64,000 nucleotides of DNA from Chitinophagaceae bacterium (GTDB lineage: Bacteria > Bacteroidota > Bacteroidia > Chitinophagales > Chitinophagaceae). Below the pieces are notes generated by a model. It was not told the origin of the DNA, made no database searches, and saw nothing but the letters and a program-made list of their open reading frames with translations. Below, piece after piece: positions 51,128 through 61,323 of the stretch. The stretch lies in contig CANGBH010000001.1 of NCBI GenBank assembly GCA_947451935.1, forward strand, positions 1 to 64,000. Direction: 5' to 3'. Each line of letters starts with the position of its first letter. Positions within the stretch are counted from its first letter, which is position 1. Position numbers and translations under genes: made by a program.

Positions 51128-52465
51128 TTACCGCAGAATCATTTGTCGATCTGCATCAAGTCGAATCAAAATAAATAATAACACCGTAAATGTTATTTGT
51201 GCTGTTCCTCCATAACTCATGAAGGGCAATGGAATTCCAATAACTGGAACTATCCCAATAGTCATTCCAACATTTATAAATACATGAAAAAATAAGACTG
51301 AAGCAACCCCGTAGGCATAACAACGACTAAAAGAGCTGCGTTGCCTTTCGGCTATTCTAATCACACGAAAAATCATAAATAAATATAACCCCAGCAATAA
51401 GAGACTCCCCATAAAACCATACCCCTCGCCAATAGTGCAAAAAATAAAATCCGTTCTTTGCTCAGGCACAAAATCATAACGAGTTTGCGTTCCCTTTAAG
51501 AGGCCCTTACCAAAGAAACCTCCAGACCCAATGGCAATTTTACTTTGTTTCACATTATAATTTCCTGCTTTCTTTTTTTCCTCTATTTTTTTTAAATCTT
51601 CCTCACTGATTGTTTTAGTGTCAACTTGAAAATCTTTACCCACGGTAGAATAGATGCGTTGCACCTGATATGGCTTAAGCACATGATTAAAAAAATAAGG
51701 TACGGCAAACCGTTGAACACCTACACAAAAAGCCCAGATAGCAAACACAACAAAAAATAATGATTTTCTTCTACTGATTTGTCGTTTGAATAAAAACAGC
51801 ACAAGGCCGGCAAGCAATGTCAATCCAACCGCTAATATATTTTGATCAATTAATAATGTTAACACAACCAATACCGCGATTGAAAATCCAATTGATAAGA
51901 ATGCAGAAGGTAGCCCTTCTCTATACATTACCAGAAAAAAAGAAAAGTACACCAAGGCTAACCCTGTTTCACTTTGCATAATTGTAAGAATAGCAGGAAT
52001 CAATACCAAAGAAGCAGCAATAAGCATTGTCTTTAGCTTAGATAGGGCAATATCCCTAGACGAGAGGTATTTAGCCAATGCAAGATTTACAAAAATCTTA
52101 CATAATTCTGCAGGCTGTAATTGAAATGAAGAAAATCTAATGATAGACTTTGTTCCTTTTACATCAGTATGAAAGGGGAATACTAAAATCAGCAAGATGA
52201 TTCCAAAAACATAAAAAATATTTGCTGTAGCTGTGTAGAATTTGCTATCAGTTAATAAAATAAAAATAGCCAATACAGCACTTATTAGAAAATATAAAGA
52301 TTGTCTGCTATAATCGGTTGTGAGCGACAAAAATCCATTCAAAATATTTTCATCTCGATAAGTGGCTGCAAAAATACTAGTTATACCTGTCATAACTAGT
52401 ATAACATAAACCAGAACCAACGTCCAATCAACGCCCTTTGATATCTCAAATGAATTGTTCTTCAT
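51128..52465 (-). CDS. rodA: Rod shape-determining protein RodA (SEDS)
   Basis: SEDS TM pattern; LQPAELCKIFVNLALAKYL, QRTDFIFCTIGEGYGFMGS, GIPLPFMSYGGTAQIT. Confidence 0.95.
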   Translation of the reverse strand: MKNNSFEISKGVDWTLVLVYVILVMTGITSIFAATYRDENILNGFLSLTTDYSRQSLYFLISAVLAIFILLTDSKFYTATANIFYVFGIILLILVFPFHTDVKGTKSIIRFSSFQLQPAELCKIFVNLALAKYLSSRDIALSKLKTMLIAASLVLIPAILTIMQSETGLALVYFSFFLVMYREGLPSAFLSIGFSIAVLVVLTLLIDQNILAVGLTLLAGLVLFLFKRQISRRKSLFFVVFAIWAFCVGVQRFAVPYFFNHVLKPYQVQRIYSTVGKDFQVDTKTISEEDLKKIEEKKKAGNYNVKQSKIAIGSGGFFGKGLLKGTQTRYDFVPEQRTDFIFCTIGEGYGFMGSLLLLGLYLFMIFRVIRIAERQRSSFSRCYAYGVASVLFFHVFINVGMTIGIVPVIGIPLPFMSYGGTAQITFTVLLFILIRLDADRQMILR

Positions 52466-54491
52466 GTTCTGGTTTTAGTGCGTTTAAATGAAACGCTAAG
52501 ATTATGCGTTCAGGAGTCTTTCTATCCAAGGGATTTAGAGGAAGAAAAGCCTGTCGCCTTAGTTGTTCTTTCCTTAACCGTTGGATTCGAAGTGAATCCA
52601 ATGCTGTTCTCTTTGCCTTTACAATAGGGAGAATAATCTCCTTGCTCTCAATTCGTTCTACTTCTTTCCATCGGGCTTGAGATAATGTATCCCTGAGGTA
52701 TTTTTCTACCATCAATGATGCCATAGGCCCAGCCCATGTTGCACCAAATCCAGCATTCTCTACGACTACTGCAATGGCAATTTTAGGATTCTCCCTCGGT
52801 GCAAAACAAACAAACCAAGAATGGTTAGCTAATTTCTCTCGCTTACCATAAATTATACCATAGTTTTCCGCAGTACCTGTTTTACCTGAAATGGCAACAC
52901 CTTCAATTCTTGCACCGCGGGCTGTTCCGCTTTCAACAACATCTTGCATTGCCATCTGCACAATGTTATAAATGGTATCGGGAATGTTTGTAACGCTGTG
53001 TTTAATTTTAAAGCGATTGAGTATCGTATCAGAGTCCTGTGGATCATCAATTGATTTTACAAAATGAGGCGTATAATAATACCCTTTATTGGCTATGATT
53101 GACATCAAATTAGCCATCTGTAATGGAGTAGCTTGCATTTCACCCTGACCAATACCAAGAAACACATTGGTACAAGAGCTCCACGATTTATTATAAATTC
53201 TATTATAAAAACTTGTATCAGGAATATATCCCCGGTCCTCACTTGGAAGATCTACTCCAAGCTTTACCCCAAGCCCGAATGAATTCATATACCTCTTCCA
53301 ACGCAAGTATCCATTAACGGTAGTTCTCTCACGTGGGTTATCGATGGCTAAACGATAAATATGAGAAAAATAACTATTGCAAGAATGGGCAAGTGCTAGT
53401 CGAAGATTTGCAGCATGTCCAGCAAATTTTTCTTCACAGGAAATGGGTCTTCTACATCCAAGGTATACACCACGACAATTAAGTCCAAAATTAGGTGTTA
53501 TAACACCTTCATCCAAAGCAATCAATGCTTGAATCGGCTTTATGGTAGACCCAGGAGGATATTGCCCTTTTATTGCTCTATTAAATAAAGGCCTTGAGGT
53601 ATCCCTTAGCAGCCAAGAGAAATTATTTCTACGTTGACTTCCGGTTAATTGATTGGGATCGTATGTTGGTCCACTTGCCAAAGCCAAAATCCCACCAGTT
53701 TTCGGCTCAATGGCAACAATTGCACCCAGTTTATTTTTCAAAAGCCGTTCAGCTAGGACTTGCAAATCAATATCCATGAATGTTCTTAAGTTACGGCCAG
53801 CTATCGCTATAGAATCAAATCGACCTTGTTCATACGGACCAACAATTCTATTCTTATTATCTTTTACCTGATACCGAACACCGCGTTGCCCCATAAGTAT
53901 TGGCTCATAAAATCTTTCCAATCCACTCAGTCCCATGTAATCACCAATCTGATAAAAATAGTTTGTGCGTCTTAATACGTTTGAATCAACCTCTCCAACA
54001 TAGCCAAGTACTTGCGCTGCTGCTTTGTATGGATATGACCTAATGGGGCGTTCCTGAAGAAAAAAACCAGGTTCAAATCGGTAAATATTTTCTTGAAGTT
54101 GAACAAAGGTTTCAGTAGAAAGTGATGCCTCAAAGATTGAGGGCCTATACCTTCCATTTTTTATGATCGCAGTTAGCAGACGATCTTTAAATTCAGGCAT
54201 ATCAATCTTCAAAATTGTACATACCCCTTGCGTGTCTAATCCTTTGAGCTGTGTTGGCAAAATCATCAGATCGTATGTCTGTGTATTTTCTAGGATTGAT
54301 CTGCCTTTCCGATCGAAAACAATTCCTCTCTCAGGGAAGATCACCTTTTTACTTACTGCATTATCGATAGCAAGAAGATCATATTTGGAGGAGGCCAGCT
54401 GAAGAAAAAGCAATCGAACGATAAGTATAGAAAAAGAAATGCCGATTATCAAACGTATTACATTTTGTCTTGATTGATTGGCTGCTGACAT
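52446..54491 (-). CDS. mrdA: Penicillin-binding protein 2
   Basis: YPPGSTIKPIQALIAL (SxxK), SCNSYF (SxN), SGKTGTAEN (KTG). Confidence 0.95.
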   Translation of the reverse strand: MSAANQSRQNVIRLIIGISFSILIVRLLFLQLASSKYDLLAIDNAVSKKVIFPERGIVFDRKGRSILENTQTYDLMILPTQLKGLDTQGVCTILKIDMPEFKDRLLTAIIKNGRYRPSIFEASLSTETFVQLQENIYRFEPGFFLQERPIRSYPYKAAAQVLGYVGEVDSNVLRRTNYFYQIGDYMGLSGLERFYEPILMGQRGVRYQVKDNKNRIVGPYEQGRFDSIAIAGRNLRTFMDIDLQVLAERLLKNKLGAIVAIEPKTGGILALASGPTYDPNQLTGSQRRNNFSWLLRDTSRPLFNRAIKGQYPPGSTIKPIQALIALDEGVITPNFGLNCRGVYLGCRRPISCEEKFAGHAANLRLALAHSCNSYFSHIYRLAIDNPRERTTVNGYLRWKRYMNSFGLGVKLGVDLPSEDRGYIPDTSFYNRIYNKSWSSCTNVFLGIGQGEMQATPLQMANLMSIIANKGYYYTPHFVKSIDDPQDSDTILNRFKIKHSVTNIPDTIYNIVQMAMQDVVESGTARGARIEGVAISGKTGTAENYGIIYGKREKLANHSWFVCFAPRENPKIAIAVVVENAGFGATWAGPMASLMVEKYLRDTLSQARWKEVERIESKEIILPIVKAKRTALDSLRIQRLRKEQLRRQAFLPLNPLDRKTPERIILAFHLNALKPEHEEQFI

Positions 54492-54533
54492 AGAATTAAA
54501 AGGGGTTTCTGTGCAAATCTACATCATGCAATG

Positions 54534-55055
54534 TTAACGGCTTCGTGTTTTTCTATGAACAAAAAGCTCTGTAATCAAGATGAGCAATAAACTAACTACT
54601 GATGTTCCAATTAATTTTCCAATAAAATATAAAAAACTACCGAATTGAATCCACTCTAAAAGGATTAAGTATCCATTATGGAGTAAAGTTAAAAAAAGAA
54701 TATAAGTTGAATAAGGGAGAGCTCCCATAGAGAATCTACTGGGCTCATCATCTCCCCATTCTGTAACTTCCTTAGGCAAAAGTAAGTTGATTATATAGGG
54801 ACGCATGAAAGCAATTAAAAGGGAAGCTGCAGTATGCAATCCAGGTGTTTTATAAAACATATCTACAATCATCCCTAATACAAATCCATAAAAAAGCAAT
54901 GAAGTTCTTGATGTTCTAAATGGAAGCCAAAGAATGAGTATAAAATAAAAATAAGGAACAATAAACTGATGCAATGGTGGCACCTTGCTCAGGATAAAGA
55001 CCTGAATAAAGAAGATAATGAAAAAGCGAAAGCTATTTTTTAGTATGAATCTCAC
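54534..55055 (-). CDS. mreD: Rod shape-determining protein MreD
   Basis: Polytopic 173-aa protein (FVLGMIVDMFYKTPGLHTAASLLIAFMRPYIINLLLP) between mreC and mrdA. Confidence 0.85.
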   Translation of the reverse strand: MRFILKNSFRFFIIFFIQVFILSKVPPLHQFIVPYFYFILILWLPFRTSRTSLLFYGFVLGMIVDMFYKTPGLHTAASLLIAFMRPYIINLLLPKEVTEWGDDEPSRFSMGALPYSTYILFLTLLHNGYLILLEWIQFGSFLYFIGKLIGTSVVSLLLILITELFVHRKTRSR

Positions 55056-55900
55056 TCTTTTATTATTTTTCGTTTAAGCTCTTGCATTTCATCCTCTAAG
55101 ATATTTTTAACAACATATGCATGCTGAATGGAATAAAAATCTGTAGATGTTCTAACTTTTAAAATATAGGTATTTGTTTCTTGATCTTGATCAACCTCTT
55201 CAATATAACCGATGGTCATCCCAGGTGGAAAACGATCTGAATAAGGACTGGTGATAACTGTATCCCCTTTTTTAACATTAACAGTTTGGGGTATTTTATT
55301 TAAACTCAGGATGGCAGGATCCTTCCCATCCCAACTTACCTCTCCAAGTCCACTACCTTTTTTCATCACTGCAATCAATTTAGACTGACGATGAAGTAGA
55401 CTCATAACAATGGACATGTTTTTACTTGTTCCAACAACAGTACCAATGACGCCATCAGGGCCAACCACAGCCATATTATTTAATACTCCTTGATCACTTC
55501 CTCGGTGGAGCATGATATAATTCTGTTGGAGAAATACAGAATTACTGAGCACTTTTGCTGGCATATATTCGAATTGTCTTACAACAGAAATTGAATCGTT
55601 TTTTAATGTGTCTGCAACAAGAGAAAAAGAAGAATCAGCAACAATTAAGCCAGATGGAAGCCTTGACAAAAGAGCCGCATTTTGTAATCGCAAAGATTGG
55701 TTTTCCTTCTTTAGAGAAAAATATTCCTCAACATTATTTACTCTATCAAATACTTTTCCAGAAAGTTCACTGGAGAAAATAGTATAAATTGAATGGTGGA
55801 AGTTATTATAGGTAAATAGCATGTAAAGTGAAGTTCCCTGTAACAACAGAAAAAAAATCAACACTGAATACCTTTTTAAAAAAAGAAAAACGTTACGCAT
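55052..55900 (-). CDS. mreC: Rod shape-determining protein MreC
   Basis: N-terminal TM, coiled coil, VVGPDGVIGTVVGTSKNMSIVMSLLHRQSKL, GDTVITSPYSDRFPPGMTIGYI. Confidence 0.93.
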   Translation of the reverse strand: MRNVFLFLKRYSVLIFFLLLQGTSLYMLFTYNNFHHSIYTIFSSELSGKVFDRVNNVEEYFSLKKENQSLRLQNAALLSRLPSGLIVADSSFSLVADTLKNDSISVVRQFEYMPAKVLSNSVFLQQNYIMLHRGSDQGVLNNMAVVGPDGVIGTVVGTSKNMSIVMSLLHRQSKLIAVMKKGSGLGEVSWDGKDPAILSLNKIPQTVNVKKGDTVITSPYSDRFPPGMTIGYIEEVDQDQETNTYILKVRTSTDFYSIQHAYVVKNILEDEMQELKRKIIKE

Positions 55901-55937
55901 GAATGGCCTACTCCTTAATTGTTTTAGGTGAGGCTAA

Positions 55938-56963
55938 TTATCGCATGATGAATGGAAAATTCTGATAGTTCTTCAAAGCCAAACCTGTTCCACGCACTAC
56001 ACTTTTTAGAGGATCATCTGCAACATGAACAGGTAATTTAATCTTCATTGAAAGACGCTTATCCAATCCCTTTAGCAATGACCCTCCACCAGTAATATAT
56101 AATCCTCTTCTATAAATATCTGCAGCCAATTCTGGTGGAGTAGTCTCCAATGCCTTAAGAATAGCTTCCTCAATTTTGAAAATTGATTTGTCTAATGCCT
56201 CGGCAATTTCTTGGTAACTAACCATGATTTGCTTTGGTATACCTGTAACAAGATCTCTTCCATTTACAGCCATATCATCGGGTGGATTATCCAAATCCTT
56301 CATAGCAGCACCAACGTGAATTTTTATTTGTTCAGCTGTTCTCTCACCAATCAACAAACTATGATACCTTCTTAAGGCTTCCATTATGTCTGCTGTAAAT
56401 TCATCACCGGCAATACGAATAGACTGATCACACACAATTCCTGCTAGAGCGATAACGGTTATACCAGTGGTACCGCCTCCAATATCAATAATCATATTAC
56501 CAATAGGTTCAGTAACATCAATACCTATACCTAGGGCGGCGGCCATTGGTTCATGTATAAGATAAACTTCCTTTGCGCCCGCTTGTTCAGCACTATCTCT
56601 AACAGCTCTTTTTTCAACTTCAGTAATACTAGAAGGAATACAAATCATCATTTTCCAGCTAGGTGGGAAAAGGGGCTTCTTAGGATAAATAAGTTTTATC
56701 ATTTCCCTAATCATCAATTCTGCAGCATTGAAATCTGCAATTACTCCATCTTTCAATGGACGGACTGTCCTAATACTTTCATGTGTTTTCTCATGCATTA
56801 ACAACGCTTTCTTACCTACAGCTAACAGTATTTTTGGGTTATTTCGATCCAATGCCACAATAGAAGGCTCATTCACAACAATTTCATCGTTATGAATAAT
56901 AAGGGTGTTTGCTGTACCCAAATCAATTGCTATATCTTGTGTAAACCATGTGAAAAGTCCCAT
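55938..56963 (-). CDS. mreB: Rod shape-determining protein MreB
   Basis: DIAIDLGTANTLI, VRPLKDGVIADF, LIHEPMAAALGIGIDV, MIIDIGGGTTGITVIAL. Confidence 0.97.
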   Translation of the reverse strand: MGLFTWFTQDIAIDLGTANTLIIHNDEIVVNEPSIVALDRNNPKILLAVGKKALLMHEKTHESIRTVRPLKDGVIADFNAAELMIREMIKLIYPKKPLFPPSWKMMICIPSSITEVEKRAVRDSAEQAGAKEVYLIHEPMAAALGIGIDVTEPIGNMIIDIGGGTTGITVIALAGIVCDQSIRIAGDEFTADIMEALRRYHSLLIGERTAEQIKIHVGAAMKDLDNPPDDMAVNGRDLVTGIPKQIMVSYQEIAEALDKSIFKIEEAILKALETTPPELAADIYRRGLYITGGGSLLKGLDKRLSMKIKLPVHVADDPLKSVVRGTGLALKNYQNFPFIMR

Positions 56964-57072
56964 TAGTTCTGAATTTTTTAGATGCTACAAAGTTGAAATA
57001 AAAAAAGGGATAAACAATCAATAATTTTAATAAGGATCTAGATAATAATGTTAAAGTGCTTTTATTAGAAAA

Positions 57073-58356
57073 CTATCCAGGAAACTCATAGCCAATATCT
57101 TCTCTAAAGTCCATTTTTTCGAAGTGGATGCTTTTGATCTTAGCCAGCGATGATGAAACTGCCTTCTGTATAGTGGTTCCGTAGGATGTAATTGCAGCAA
57201 CACGCCCCCCATTGGTGTAGTAATTGCCGTCCTTTTCCATGGTTCCGGCATGAAAAGCCATAGTTTGAGCTCCTGAAGCCTCATCTAGTCCTGATATTAG
57301 CTTCCCCTTTTCAAAATCACCTGGATACCCCCCACTAACTAACACTATAGTAGCTGCAGCACGGGTATCTGTTTCAATTAATCCATTCTCCAGTTTCCCT
57401 TGTGCCATAGCTAAAAATAATTCGACCAAATCAGAAGCCAATCGTGGCAGCACCACTTCTGTCTCCGGATCGCCCATTCTACAATTGTATTCAATGACAA
57501 AAGGTTCTCCCTCTACCTTGATTAAACCAAAGAAAACAAAGCCATGATAAACTAATCCTTCATCCGCTATGCCTTTTATAGTTGGCTCTACGACTTGTTT
57601 AATAACCTTATCCATGAATACTTTGTCAGCAAAAGGAACTGGACTAATAGCACCCATACCTCCGGTGTTTGGACCGGTATCTCCCTTTCCGATTCGTTTG
57701 TAATCCTTAGCCTCGGGGAGCAGTACATACTTCTCGCCATTAGTTAGGGCAAAGACACTTAGTTCTACCCCTGTCAGGAAAGATTCCACCACAACCCTTT
57801 CTCCTGCTTTACCAAAGCGGGAAAGCTGGATCATCTCCTCAAAAGTATGCAACGCCTCTTCATGCGTTTGTGCAATGACTACTCCTTTCCCCGCTGCGAG
57901 TCCATCTGCTTTTAAAACAATAGGTAAACTATGATTACGCAAATAATTAAGCCCTTCTTCAAAAGTAGATTGCGAAAACTCACGGTAAAATGCAGTAGGA
58001 ATCGCATGTCTCTCCATAAAGGCTTTCGCAAAAGCCTTACTTCCCTCAAGTTGAGCACCAGCTGCGGAAGGACCAACAACAATGATGCTGCTTAATTCAA
58101 TATCCGATTTAAAATAATCAAAAATGCCATTTACAAGGGGGTCTTCAGGACCTACCACAAGCATTTGAATATGTTGATTCTTGCAAAAGGTTCCAATTGC
58201 GTCAAAATCATTAACTCCTATAGCAATATTCTCTCCAAATTGAGCAGTTCCGGGGTTTCCTGGAGCAATAAATAGCTTTTCACAGTGGCTGCTTTTGCTG
58301 ATTTTTTGGGCAAAAGCATGTTCTCTTCCTCCTGCACCTAATAGAAGTATATTCAT
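57073..58356 (-). CDS. purD: Phosphoribosylamine--glycine ligase
   Basis: MNILLLGAGGREHAFAQKI, LKADGLAAGKGVVIAQT, GPNTGGMGAISP, EYNCRMGDPETEVVLPRL. Confidence 0.97.
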   Translation of the reverse strand: MNILLLGAGGREHAFAQKISKSSHCEKLFIAPGNPGTAQFGENIAIGVNDFDAIGTFCKNQHIQMLVVGPEDPLVNGIFDYFKSDIELSSIIVVGPSAAGAQLEGSKAFAKAFMERHAIPTAFYREFSQSTFEEGLNYLRNHSLPIVLKADGLAAGKGVVIAQTHEEALHTFEEMIQLSRFGKAGERVVVESFLTGVELSVFALTNGEKYVLLPEAKDYKRIGKGDTGPNTGGMGAISPVPFADKVFMDKVIKQVVEPTIKGIADEGLVYHGFVFFGLIKVEGEPFVIEYNCRMGDPETEVVLPRLASDLVELFLAMAQGKLENGLIETDTRAAATIVLVSGGYPGDFEKGKLISGLDEASGAQTMAFHAGTMEKDGNYYTNGGRVAAITSYGTTIQKAVSSSLAKIKSIHFEKMDFREDIGYEFPG

Positions 58357-58496
58357 AAAATAAAAAATTCAAATAAATAGGCTAATTGCTTCTCTGCGAA
58401 GATACAGATGCAGAAAAGAATAGAGAATTCTTTTGACAAGAAAACCTCGTTGAACTAAATTCCTTATTTTAGGTTCCATATCACAAAACTGAGCAC

Positions 58497-60203
58497 ATGA
58501 GCCATCAACAGAGCACCTCGCATCCAAAAGGATTATATATTTTGTTTACCACAGAAATGTGGGAAAGATTCAACTACTATGGAATGCGAGCCATATTTGT
58601 TCTTTTCATGACCAAAGCCATGCTTTTTGACAAAACATTCGCCTCAAATTTATATGGTAGCTACACCAGTCTTAGCTACCTGACTCCACTCATTGGTGGT
58701 TTCATGGCAGATCGATATTTGGGTAACAAGAGATCAATTATCATGGGCGGTTTAACCATGGCTATTGGTGAATTCATTTTGTTTTTTAGTGGGTCAACCT
58801 ATGAAAGCAATCCTTCCCTTTCCATGATGCTCTTTTTCTGTGGACTTGGATTCATGATAGCCGGTAATGGATTCTTCAAGCCAAATATTTCCTCTATGGT
58901 AGGACAATTATATCCTCCAGGAGATAGAAGAATCGATCCAGCCTACACCATATTTTATATGGGCATTAATGTTGGAGGCGCTTTGGGACCCTTGCTTTGT
59001 GGTTTTTTTGGAGATACTGGAAATCCAGCAGATTTCAAATGGGCCTTCTTAGTAGCCGGCATAGGAATGTTGCTAAGTGTAATTATTCAAAAAGTATTTC
59101 AAGATAAATACCTGCTGGATCATACAGGCAAGGAAATTGGAAACGCTCCTGAAAAAACAACTAACAGTAACATAAAGCCATTCATAATTGTTATTGGAAT
59201 GGCATTGTTTGCCGGACTTATGATTGCCTTAGTATATGTAGATGCAAAAGTTTTTTCCTTTTTATTCTACTTACTCATTGCTTCTCTTTTGTTAATCTTA
59301 TTTATCATTTTTAGTGACAAAACACTTTCTATTCTTGAAAAGAAAAAAATCAGCGTATTGTTCATCGTCTCATTTTTTGTAATCTTTTTCTGGAGTGCAT
59401 TTGAACAAGGCGGTGCATCATTAACCTTTTTTGCTGATGAACAAACTGATCGCTATGTTGGCTTACATATTCCTGTTTGGATAGTTTATATCTTATCCCT
59501 TGCACTGCTAGCATTCACGTATAAACTATACAAAAAAGCTACATTTAATCTAAGTGCAAATGATGTTAAGCTTAGAAATACAGTTTATTTTTTATTAGCC
59601 CTAATGGGACTAGGCATTTTATACCTTAATTATTCTTTACTCACCAAGGGAAATCAAGACATCCTATTTGATGAGGTTCCAGCCAGTTTTTTCCAATCAT
59701 TAAATTCATTATTCGTAGTTAGTTTTGCGCCGGTTTTTGCATGGATTTGGCTTAAGCTAGGAAAATATGAACCTTCATCCCCAACAAAAATGGCACTGGG
59801 ATTACTATTGCTTGCACTAGGGTATTTGTGGATTGCCACCGGCGTTAAAGATGTACAACCTGGTATCAAAGTGGGAATGATATGGCTTACTGGACTATAC
59901 ATCCTACACACTTGGGGTGAACTTTGTCTTTCCCCAATTGGTATGTCTTTATTCAACAAACTATCTCCATTGAAATTATCATCATTACTCATGGCTGTAT
60001 GGTTTCTTGCTAACGCATTTGCAAACAAACTTGCTGGCAAGTTAAGCGCCTTGTATCCAGACCAAGGAACAACTACTTCATTCTTGGGCTTTGAAATGCA
60101 TAACATGTATGACTTCTTTCTACTCTTTGTTATACTTGCAGGACTAGCTTCACTCATTTTATTTTCATTGACTAGCTGGTTACAAAAGATGATGAAGTCT
60201 TAA
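58497..60203 (+). CDS. POT/PTR2 family peptide MFS transporter
   Basis: GLYILFTTEMWERFNYYGMRAIFVLFM, GGFMADRYLGNKRSI, FYMGINVGGALGPLLCGF. Confidence 0.93.
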   Translation: MSHQQSTSHPKGLYILFTTEMWERFNYYGMRAIFVLFMTKAMLFDKTFASNLYGSYTSLSYLTPLIGGFMADRYLGNKRSIIMGGLTMAIGEFILFFSGSTYESNPSLSMMLFFCGLGFMIAGNGFFKPNISSMVGQLYPPGDRRIDPAYTIFYMGINVGGALGPLLCGFFGDTGNPADFKWAFLVAGIGMLLSVIIQKVFQDKYLLDHTGKEIGNAPEKTTNSNIKPFIIVIGMALFAGLMIALVYVDAKVFSFLFYLLIASLLLILFIIFSDKTLSILEKKKISVLFIVSFFVIFFWSAFEQGGASLTFFADEQTDRYVGLHIPVWIVYILSLALLAFTYKLYKKATFNLSANDVKLRNTVYFLLALMGLGILYLNYSLLTKGNQDILFDEVPASFFQSLNSLFVVSFAPVFAWIWLKLGKYEPSSPTKMALGLLLLALGYLWIATGVKDVQPGIKVGMIWLTGLYILHTWGELCLSPIGMSLFNKLSPLKLSSLLMAVWFLANAFANKLAGKLSALYPDQGTTTSFLGFEMHNMYDFFLLFVILAGLASLILFSLTSWLQKMMKS

Positions 60204-60249
60204 TTTTATAAAACAGCAGTAGATATGTTTCTAATTTAATGCTACAACT

Positions 60250-61323
60250 ATGAAACTTAGAGCAATCAAATTTGGTGCCCCGCTAAGTATTTTCATCCTT
60301 GCTTATTTTGCATTCACCAACACTGGATGGATTATAGCAACACCTATGTTATATGCTTTTGCATTTATTCCATTGGTAGAATTAATAATACCCGCTAAAA
60401 CAAATAATCTTAGCACAGCTGAGGAAGAAATGGCAAAGCAAGACAGGCTTTATGATTATTGGCTTTACTTAATAGTACCAATACAATATTGTTCGCTTTA
60501 TTTTTTCTTAGAATCTACTCAAGTAGCATCATTAACATCTATTGAATTGATAGGTAGAATTTTCGTTATGGGATTGCTATGTGGAACATTTGGGATCAAT
60601 GTAGGCCATGAGCTAGGACATAGAAAAAATCTATACGAAAGAAACTTAGCTAAAGCTTTACTACTCTCTTCATTATACATGCATTTCTATATAGAGCATA
60701 ATCAGGGGCACCACAAAAATGTTTCAACAAAAGAAGACCCAAGCAGCGCCAGACGTGGAGAGCCTATTTATTTATTCTATTTCAGAACAATCATTCTTGG
60801 TTATTTTTCTGCATGGAGAATAGCAGCTGCAGACCAACGCAAGAAAAGAAAGCCAATCTTACATTTCTCAAATCAAATGATTCAATTTCAATTCCTACAA
60901 CTTGCATTGATCACTATCATATTTTTTCTATTTGGCATAAACACTATGCTTTACTTTGTATCTGCTGCAACAATCGGATTTCTATTACTTGAAACCGTTA
61001 ACTACATCGAGCATTATGGATTAGAAAGAGAAAAAAATAGTTCAGGTAATTATGAACGTACGCTGCCTATTCACAGTTGGAACAGCAATCATATTCTTGG
61101 AAGACTAATGCTTTTTGAATTATCAAGACATAGCGACCATCATTACATGGCCAGCAGAAAATATCAATTGCTAAGACATCATGAACATGCTCCTCAAATG
61201 CCAACAGGGTATCCAGGAATGATGATTCTATCACTATTCCCACCCATTTGGTTTAGCATTATGAACAAAAGGATTGATGCATTTCAATTAGCGAATCAGG
61301 AAATTTTATCAGCCCCAAAGTAA
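60250..61323 (+). CDS. alkB: AlkB-like integral-membrane alkane monooxygenase
   Basis: His boxes GHELGHRK, EHNQGHHKN, SRHSDHH plus NYIEHYGLxR signature in a polytopic protein. Confidence 0.88.
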   Translation: MKLRAIKFGAPLSIFILAYFAFTNTGWIIATPMLYAFAFIPLVELIIPAKTNNLSTAEEEMAKQDRLYDYWLYLIVPIQYCSLYFFLESTQVASLTSIELIGRIFVMGLLCGTFGINVGHELGHRKNLYERNLAKALLLSSLYMHFYIEHNQGHHKNVSTKEDPSSARRGEPIYLFYFRTIILGYFSAWRIAAADQRKKRKPILHFSNQMIQFQFLQLALITIIFFLFGINTMLYFVSAATIGFLLLETVNYIEHYGLEREKNSSGNYERTLPIHSWNSNHILGRLMLFELSRHSDHHYMASRKYQLLRHHEHAPQMPTGYPGMMILSLFPPIWFSIMNKRIDAFQLANQEILSAPK

